Position numbers and translations under genes: made by a program | The notes under the pieces: generated by a model | Databases searched by the model: none | Seen by the model: the letters and a program-made list of their open reading frames with translations, nothing else | What the model was told of the DNA's origin: nothing | Part shown: in pieces, positions 1 through 6,777 of the stretch | Position numbering within the stretch: position 1 is the first letter of the stretch | Layout: every line of letters starts with the position of its first letter | From: Deinococcus rhizophilus | Lineage (GTDB): Bacteria; Deinococcota; Deinococci; Deinococcales; Deinococcaceae | Reading direction: 5' to 3' | Assembly (NCBI RefSeq): GCF_030271215.1 | Contig: NZ_JASNGB010000063.1 | Location: 1 to 6,777, forward strand | DNA length: 6,777 bases

Positions 1-786
<786 letters not shown>

Positions 787-859
787 CCGCGTGCCCCCTG
801 CCCCCGGGCCCGTCCTGGTCCTATGCGGCCCTGTACCCTCCGGCCCTGTGTCATGCCCC

Positions 860-865
860 AGTGTA
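860..865 (-). promoter_or_regulatory. Candidate -10 box (TACACT) for ftsH or its leader
   Basis: On the minus strand TACACT (865-860) fits the TANNNT form of a -10 box and lies about 75 nt before the ftsH GTG. It is followed after only 5 nt (GGGGC) by an ATG at 854-852, which is the spacing seen in leaderless Deinococcus transcripts. I see no convincing -35 at the right distance, so this remains a candidate. Confidence 0.35.
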
Positions 866-930
866 GGCCGATGCGCCCGGGAAACTCTGGAAGGAAACCG
901 GCGATGTGACTGAACGGGAGAGTTGGCCGA

Positions 931-951
931 GTTGAGCGTGGTCCACTCAAG
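931..951. promoter_or_regulatory. HAIR element, probable HspR operator
   Basis: The site reads GTTGAGC-N7-ACTCAAG. The HspR-associated inverted repeat is known as CTTGAGT-N7-ACTCAAG, so the right arm matches 7 of 7 and the left arm 5 of 7, with exactly the expected 7-nt spacer. It ends 4 bp before the -35 box of dnaK, where bound HspR would obstruct RNA polymerase. HspR is a MerR-family repressor that commonly controls dnaK, clpB and related heat-shock genes in actinobacteria and Deinococcus, and in several systems needs DnaK as co-repressor. The hspR gene itself is not in this window. Confidence 0.8.
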
Positions 952-955
952 TCTA

Positions 956-984
956 TTGACAGCTTCCAACTGTAGCCTTATGCT
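956..984 (+). promoter_or_regulatory. Sigma-70-type promoter of dnaK
   Basis: A perfect -35 TTGACA (956-961) is separated by exactly 17 bp from a good -10 TATGCT (979-984). Transcription should start near 990-992, giving a leader of about 90 nt before the dnaK ATG. The quality of the promoter suggests high basal capacity held down by the repressor at the adjacent HAIR element. Confidence 0.85.
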
Positions 985-988
985 GTGC

Positions 989-1061
989 GCAGTTCAGAAC
1001 TGCTGTCCGCTGGGCAGCAGAATCTTACGTCTGACTCCCTCAATTTCCCTTCCCAGAAGGG
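989..1061 (+). promoter_or_regulatory. Structured 5' leader of dnaK with three hairpins
   Basis: Three inverted repeats lie between the predicted start of transcription and the Shine-Dalgarno site. The first is GCAGTT-CAG-AACTGC at 989-1003. The second is a 9-bp stem with a 3-nt loop at 1000-1020 (arms CTGCTGTCC and GGGCAGCAG, one G-U pair). The third is CCCTTC-CCA-GAAGGG at 1047-1061. The first two overlap by four bases and cannot both form fully. They may stabilise the mRNA 5' end or tune translation; a role is inferred only from the geometry. Confidence 0.45.
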
Positions 1062-1070
1062 TTGACCTCC

Positions 1071-1076
1071 AAGGAG
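1071..1076 (+). promoter_or_regulatory. Shine-Dalgarno site deciding the dnaK start
   Basis: AAGGAG lies 5 nt before the ATG at 1082. This settles the start of dnaK, because the same frame stays open upstream to about 923, through the promoter region, where it cannot be coding. Confidence 0.85.
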
Positions 1077-1081
1077 ACACC

Positions 1082-2968
<1,887 letters not shown>

Positions 2969-3002
2969 GCGACCTTCCACTCCGCACAGACCGCACACCG
3001 AG

Positions 3003-3036
3003 GGGGGAGAGGACGGCTGACCGGCCCCTCTCCCCT
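3003..3036 (+). terminator. GC-rich hairpin between dnaK and grpE (attenuator or weak terminator)
   Basis: GGGGAGAGG (3004-3012) pairs perfectly with CCTCTCCCC (3027-3035), and a CGG-CTGA-CCG mini-stem (3014-3023) can form at the tip. The following bases TATCTTC give only a poor U-tract, so termination is likely partial. It would allow more DnaK than GrpE and DnaJ to be made, or protect the 3' end of a dnaK transcript. Confidence 0.55.
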
Positions 3037-3041
3037 ATCTT
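3036..3041 (+). promoter_or_regulatory. Candidate internal -10 box (TATCTT) before grpE
   Basis: TATCTT fits TANNNT and would start transcription near 3047-3049, just after the dnaK-grpE hairpin. This would give grpE-dnaJ their own promoter, with either a leaderless start at ATG 3048 or a 24-nt leader to ATG 3072. No good -35 is visible at 16-18 bp, so confidence is low. Confidence 0.3.
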
Positions 3042-3071
3042 CACCGCATGTTTCGCAGACGGGGGACCCCC

Positions 3072-3725
3072 ATGACCCAGGACGATCAGAACCAGACCAC
3101 ACCGCAGCCCGAGCAGGGCACCCAGGACCGCAAGAAGACCCTGGACGCCGACACGGGCACCGAAGTCGACACCGACCTCCCGGGCGCCGAGACGGACAAC
3201 CTCGAAGAGGACCTTGACGCTGCCGGATTCCCCGGCATGGACGAGGGCATGTTCGCCCAGGTGCAGGAGATGATGGGCAAGCTGGGGCGGGCCGACGAGC
3301 TGGAAAAGGAGAATGCGGACCTGCGCGGCAAGCTCGGGCGCCTCGCCGCCGACTTCGAGGGCTACCGCCGCCGCACCCAGGAGGACGTGGAGGCGGCCCA
3401 GGGACAGGGTGTGGCGAGGGCGGCCGAGGCCCTGATGCCCGTCTACGACGACCTCGACCGGGCGCTGAGCATGGGCGCGGGCGACCCCGCCCAGCTGATT
3501 CCCGGCATGCAGGCCGTGCAGAGCAAGGTGCTGCTGGTCTTCGGCGGGCTGGGGCTGGAGGCCACCGGACGCGAGGGCGAGGTGTTCGATCCCCGCTGGC
3601 ACGAGGCGATTCAGGTGGTGCCCGCCGACGAGGACGACGTGATCGTGCAGGTTTACCAGCTGGGCTTCCGCATGGGCGACCGCTCGGTGCGGCCCGCGCG
3701 GGTGGTGGTCGGCAAGAAGCAGTGA
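3072..3725 (+). CDS. grpE: Nucleotide-exchange factor GrpE
   Basis: GrpE is the homodimeric exchange factor that releases ADP from DnaK and so frees the substrate. The 217-residue product has an acidic, disordered N-terminal stretch (1-60), a long charged helical/coiled-coil segment (about 61-132, heptad-like around ADELEKENADLRGKLGRLAADFEGYRRR), and the C-terminal beta domain with the GrpE signature region from FDPRWHEAIQVV (172-183) through QVYQLGFRMGDRSVRPARVVV. It lies between dnaK and dnaJ, as expected. I chose ATG 3072, with GGGGG six bases upstream as ribosome site. An in-frame ATG at 3048 would add MFRRRGTP; those codons include AGA and GGG, unlike the gene's usual codons, so the longer form looks less likely. 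GGGG of the ribosome site can pair with the CCCC next to the ATG, a small hairpin that may limit initiation. Confidence 0.95.
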   Translation: MTQDDQNQTTPQPEQGTQDRKKTLDADTGTEVDTDLPGAETDNLEEDLDAAGFPGMDEGMFAQVQEMMGKLGRADELEKENADLRGKLGRLAADFEGYRRRTQEDVEAAQGQGVARAAEALMPVYDDLDRALSMGAGDPAQLIPGMQAVQSKVLLVFGGLGLEATGREGEVFDPRWHEAIQVVPADEDDVIVQVYQLGFRMGDRSVRPARVVVGKKQ

Positions 3726-3731
3726 GCACCC

Positions 3732-3791
3732 GGTGGTCAGCTTCCAGCCCTTGACGACGCCATTCTCGCTGGCGGCTGGCCGCTGAACACC
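3732..3791. repeat. Long imperfect inverted repeat between grpE and dnaJ
   Basis: The arm GGTGGTCAGCTTCCAGCC (3732-3749) is complementary at 15 of 18 positions to GGCTGGCCGCTGAACACC (3774-3791), around a 24-nt loop. No U-tract follows, so it is not a normal terminator. It fills nearly all of the 85-nt gap between grpE and dnaJ and stops before the dnaJ ribosome site. Its make-up of repeated CAGC/GCTGG words resembles small dispersed palindromic repeats of Deinococcus genomes, but I cannot confirm other copies. Confidence 0.6.
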
Positions 3792-3798
3792 TGAACGC

Positions 3799-3804
3799 TG
3801 GAGG
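3799..3804 (+). promoter_or_regulatory. Shine-Dalgarno site of dnaJ
   Basis: TGGAGG lies 6 nt before the ATG at 3811 and supports that start, which also places the J-domain at residue 1. No promoter is evident in the gap from grpE, so dnaJ is probably cotranscribed with grpE. Confidence 0.75.
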
Positions 3805-3810
3805 CGCCCC

Positions 3811-4734
3811 ATGGCCTACAAGGATTACTACAACGTCCTCGGCGTCACGCGCGGCGCCTCGGACGCGGACATCAAGAGCGCGTACCGCAAGCTCGCCAAG
3901 ACCTACCACCCCGACAAGAACCAGGGAGACGGGAAGGCCGCCGACCGCTTCAAGGAGATCGGGGAAGCCTACGCGGTGCTCTCCGATCCCGAAAAGCGCA
4001 AGCTCTACGACCAGTTCGGGCACACCGGGCAGGTGCCGCCGGGCTACGGCGACGCGGGCAACTTCCAGGGCGGCGACTTCGCGGGCTTCGATCCCTCGCA
4101 GTTCAGCGATTTCTTCCAGGGGCTGTTCGGGATGGGGGGGCGGCGGGGCGGCGGCTTCCAGGGGGGCGCGGGAGGCTTTCCGGGCGGCGGGCAGCAGGTC
4201 AACCTCGACGACCTGCTGGGCGGCATCGGCGGCACCCAGGGGCGGCGCTTCGTGCAGAACGTGGAGGGCGAGTTGCAGGTGACTCTGCAAGAAGCCTTCG
4301 CCGGGTCGGACGAGGTCATCAACGTGGACGGCAAGCGCCTCGCGCTGCGGGTCCCGGCTGGAACGCGCGACGGCTCCCGGCTGCGGCTGGCGGGTCAGGC
4401 TCCGGGGGGAGGCGACGTGCTGCTCACCATCCGGGTGCTGGAAGACGCCCGCTTCGACCTGGAGGGCGACGACCTCGTCACCACGGTGGATGTGCCCGCC
4501 CCCGTCGCGGCGCTGGGAGGCCCCGTCACCGTGCCCACGCTGGGGGGCAACGTGACCCTTACCGTGCCGCCCAGCAGCAGCGGGGGCCGCCGGATGCGCC
4601 TGCGGGGACAGGGCTGGCCCCGGCGGGACGGCACGCGGGGCGACCTGTACGCCCGGCTCAACCTGACCGTGCCGCGCGACCTCAGCGACGAGGAGCGGGA
4701 GCTGTACGGCAAGCTGCGCGACCTTCGTTCATAA
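3811..4734 (+). CDS. dnaJ: DnaJ-family co-chaperone without zinc finger (type II)
   Basis: This co-chaperone delivers substrates to DnaK and stimulates its ATPase. The 307-residue product starts with a full J-domain (about 4-70) with the essential HPD at 33-35 and KFKEI-like RFKEIGEAY downstream. A Gly/Phe-rich region follows (about 78-145, including GGRRGGGF and GGFPGGG). From about 151 come two beta-rich substrate-binding domains ([15 protein letters not shown]; then [21 protein letters not shown]), and a C-terminal helix ([12 protein letters not shown]). There are no cysteines and so none of the four CxxCxGxG repeats of E. coli DnaJ; the layout is that of CbpA and of the short DnaJ of Thermus. 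Its position after grpE makes it the main DnaK partner rather than an accessory J-protein. No dafA-like gene, which follows dnaJ in Thermus, is seen downstream. Confidence 0.95.
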   Translation: MAYKDYYNVLGVTRGASDADIKSAYRKLAKTYHPDKNQGDGKAADRFKEIGEAYAVLSDPEKRKLYDQFGHTGQVPPGYGDAGNFQGGDFAGFDPSQFSDFFQGLFGMGGRRGGGFQGGAGGFPGGGQQVNLDDLLGGIGGTQGRRFVQNVEGELQVTLQEAFAGSDEVINVDGKRLALRVPAGTRDGSRLRLAGQAPGGGDVLLTIRVLEDARFDLEGDDLVTTVDVPAPVAALGGPVTVPTLGGNVTLTVPPSSSGGRRMRLRGQGWPRRDGTRGDLYARLNLTVPRDLSDEERELYGKLRDLRS

Positions 4735-4745
4735 CCGCCTCCACA

Positions 4746-4784
4746 GCGAGAGAGCCGCCCAGTTGAACGGGGCGGCCCTCTCGC
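4746..4784. terminator. Strong hairpin between convergent dnaJ and CBS gene (shared terminator)
   Basis: The arm GCGAGAGAGCCGCCC (4746-4760) pairs at 14 of 15 positions with GGGCGGCCCTCTCGC (4770-4784) around a 9-nt loop. It begins 11 bp after the dnaJ stop and is followed on the plus strand by TTGTGCGTGTT, a modest U-rich run. It lies 9 bp beyond the stop of the minus-strand CBS gene, so it probably ends transcription from both sides. Confidence 0.8.
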
Positions 4785-4793
4785 TTGTGCGTG

Positions 4794-5219
4794 TTACTGG
4801 GGATCGGCGCTGGGCTGGCTGACCCCTTGCAGGGCCGTCTCGTCGGCGCTCCCGCCTGTCCGGACGGCGAGGTCCCCGAGGCTGACCATCCCAGCGATCT
4901 TGCCGCCGTCGGTCACCGGGAGGCGCCGCAGCTGGCGGTCGGCCATCTCACGGGCGGCCTCCTGCACGTCGGTGTCGGCGTCCATCGTGAAGACGCTCCC
5001 GGTGGTGTAGTCGGTCACGGCGGTCCCGGAATCGTGGCCGTAGGCGACCGCCCGGACCACGATGTCGCGGTCGGTGATGATCCCGCTGGGGTGATCGCCG
5101 TCCATCACCAGCACGGCCCCGATGTCCTGTTCGAGCATCAGGGTGGCGACTTCCTTGAGGGTGGCCTGCGGGTCCACGGTCACGGGGCTGGGCGTCATGA
5201 TCTCTCGGAGGGTCGGCAT
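4794..5219 (-). CDS. Two-CBS-domain protein
   Basis: This is a 141-residue soluble protein made almost entirely of a tandem pair of CBS domains, which in this family form a Bateman module that binds adenine nucleotides or related ligands. CBS1 spans about residues 2-58, starting REIMTPSPVTVDP and ending with the typical GIITDRDIVVR (46-56). CBS2 spans about 68-121, with EAAREMADRQLRRLPVTDGGKIAGMVSLGDL. A polar tail of about 20 residues follows. No enzyme or membrane domain is attached, so the ligand and partner cannot be read from sequence. The ATG at 5219 is supported by the conserved MT motif nearby and by TAAGG upstream. It is convergent to dnaJ and separated from the upstream protease gene by a terminator, so it seems to be transcribed alone. 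Proteins of this type are often linked to stress or energy sensing; that is only an inference here. Confidence 0.9.
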   Translation of the reverse strand: MPTLREIMTPSPVTVDPQATLKEVATLMLEQDIGAVLVMDGDHPSGIITDRDIVVRAVAYGHDSGTAVTDYTTGSVFTMDADTDVQEAAREMADRQLRRLPVTDGGKIAGMVSLGDLAVRTGGSADETALQGVSQPSADPQ

Positions 5220-5225
5220 GGGGGA

Positions 5226-5231
5226 ACCTTA
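5226..5231 (-). promoter_or_regulatory. Candidate -10 box (TAAGGT) of the CBS gene
   Basis: On the minus strand TAAGGT fits TANNNT and sits 6 nt before the ATG at 5219, the spacing expected for a leaderless transcript. The same bases contain AAGG, which could instead act as a weak Shine-Dalgarno site, so the two readings exclude each other. No clear -35 is seen. Confidence 0.35.
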
Positions 5232-5275
5232 CCCCGCCGCAGCGCCGGGTCCGGTGGGAAGTCGCTAAAGAGGCC

Positions 5276-5309
5276 AAAAGAAGAGGAGAAGGCGCGTGGC
5301 CCTCTCCCC
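5276..5309 (-). terminator. Rho-independent terminator of the protease gene
   Basis: On the minus strand GGGGAGAGGGC (5309-5299) pairs with GCCTTCTCCTC (5293-5283) in an 11-bp stem, counting two G-U pairs, around a 5-nt loop. It is followed directly by TTCTTTT (5282-5276). It lies about 20 nt after the protease stop codon and has both stem and U-tract, so termination should be efficient. Confidence 0.85.
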
Positions 5310-5327
5310 CCTTGCCTGACTCGCAGC

Positions 5328-6777
<1,450 letters not shown>

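Noticed and set aside
931..1003. CIRCE element (HrcA operator) ahead of dnaK
   Set aside because: No TTAGCACTC-N9-GAGTGCTAA pattern is present; the inverted repeats seen are a HAIR element and an unrelated 6-bp palindrome.
923..1081. Upstream extension of the dnaK reading frame by 53 codons
   Set aside because: It runs through the HAIR element, the -35/-10 promoter and the leader hairpins; conservation and the AAGGAG site both start at ATG 1082.
3751..3779. Promoter for dnaJ from TTGACG at 3751-3756
   Set aside because: The bases at the -10 distance (GGCTGG) do not resemble a -10 box, and the TTGACG falls in the loop of the inverted repeat.

Overview
The window is high-GC DNA (roughly two-thirds G+C by eye) that best fits the genus Deinococcus. 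The grounds are a dnaK-grpE-dnaJ cluster whose DnaJ lacks the zinc-finger region, a near-consensus HspR operator (HAIR element) instead of CIRCE ahead of dnaK, TANNNT -10 boxes placed only 5-6 nt before start codons (the leaderless arrangement common in Deinococcus), and a secreted subtilisin-like protease with Pro/Ala/Thr linkers. The genus is an inference from family features; no database search was made.

Layout from left to right. Bases 1-786 (minus) hold the N-terminal 262 codons of an FtsH-type membrane AAA+ protease, cut by the left edge just after the Walker B motif. Bases 787-1081 are a divergent control region: a -10-like box for ftsH, a HAIR element, a strong sigma-70-type promoter for dnaK, and a dnaK leader of about 90 nt containing three short perfect or near-perfect hairpins. 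dnaK (1082-2968), grpE (3072-3725) and dnaJ (3811-4734) follow on the plus strand. A GC-rich hairpin lies between dnaK and grpE, and a long imperfect inverted repeat between grpE and dnaJ. A strong hairpin at 4746-4784 ends dnaJ and also faces the convergent two-CBS-domain gene (4794-5219, minus). A good Rho-independent terminator (5276-5309) separates that gene from the upstream, same-strand, 3' part of a subtilisin-like serine protease gene (5328-6777, minus), whose 5' end lies off the right edge.

How it works together: DnaK, GrpE and DnaJ form one Hsp70 folding machine (ATPase chaperone, nucleotide-exchange factor, J-domain co-chaperone). FtsH degrades damaged membrane and cytosolic proteins. 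Both sit around one HAIR site, so this is a protein quality-control locus probably under HspR repression. The CBS protein and the exported protease appear to be independent units.

I see no wholly new system here. The points most worth a second look are regulatory: the shared HAIR site, a possible leaderless leader ORF whose stop overlaps the ftsH start, the structured dnaK leader, and the grpE-dnaJ inverted repeat, plus the multi-domain layout of the protease tail.
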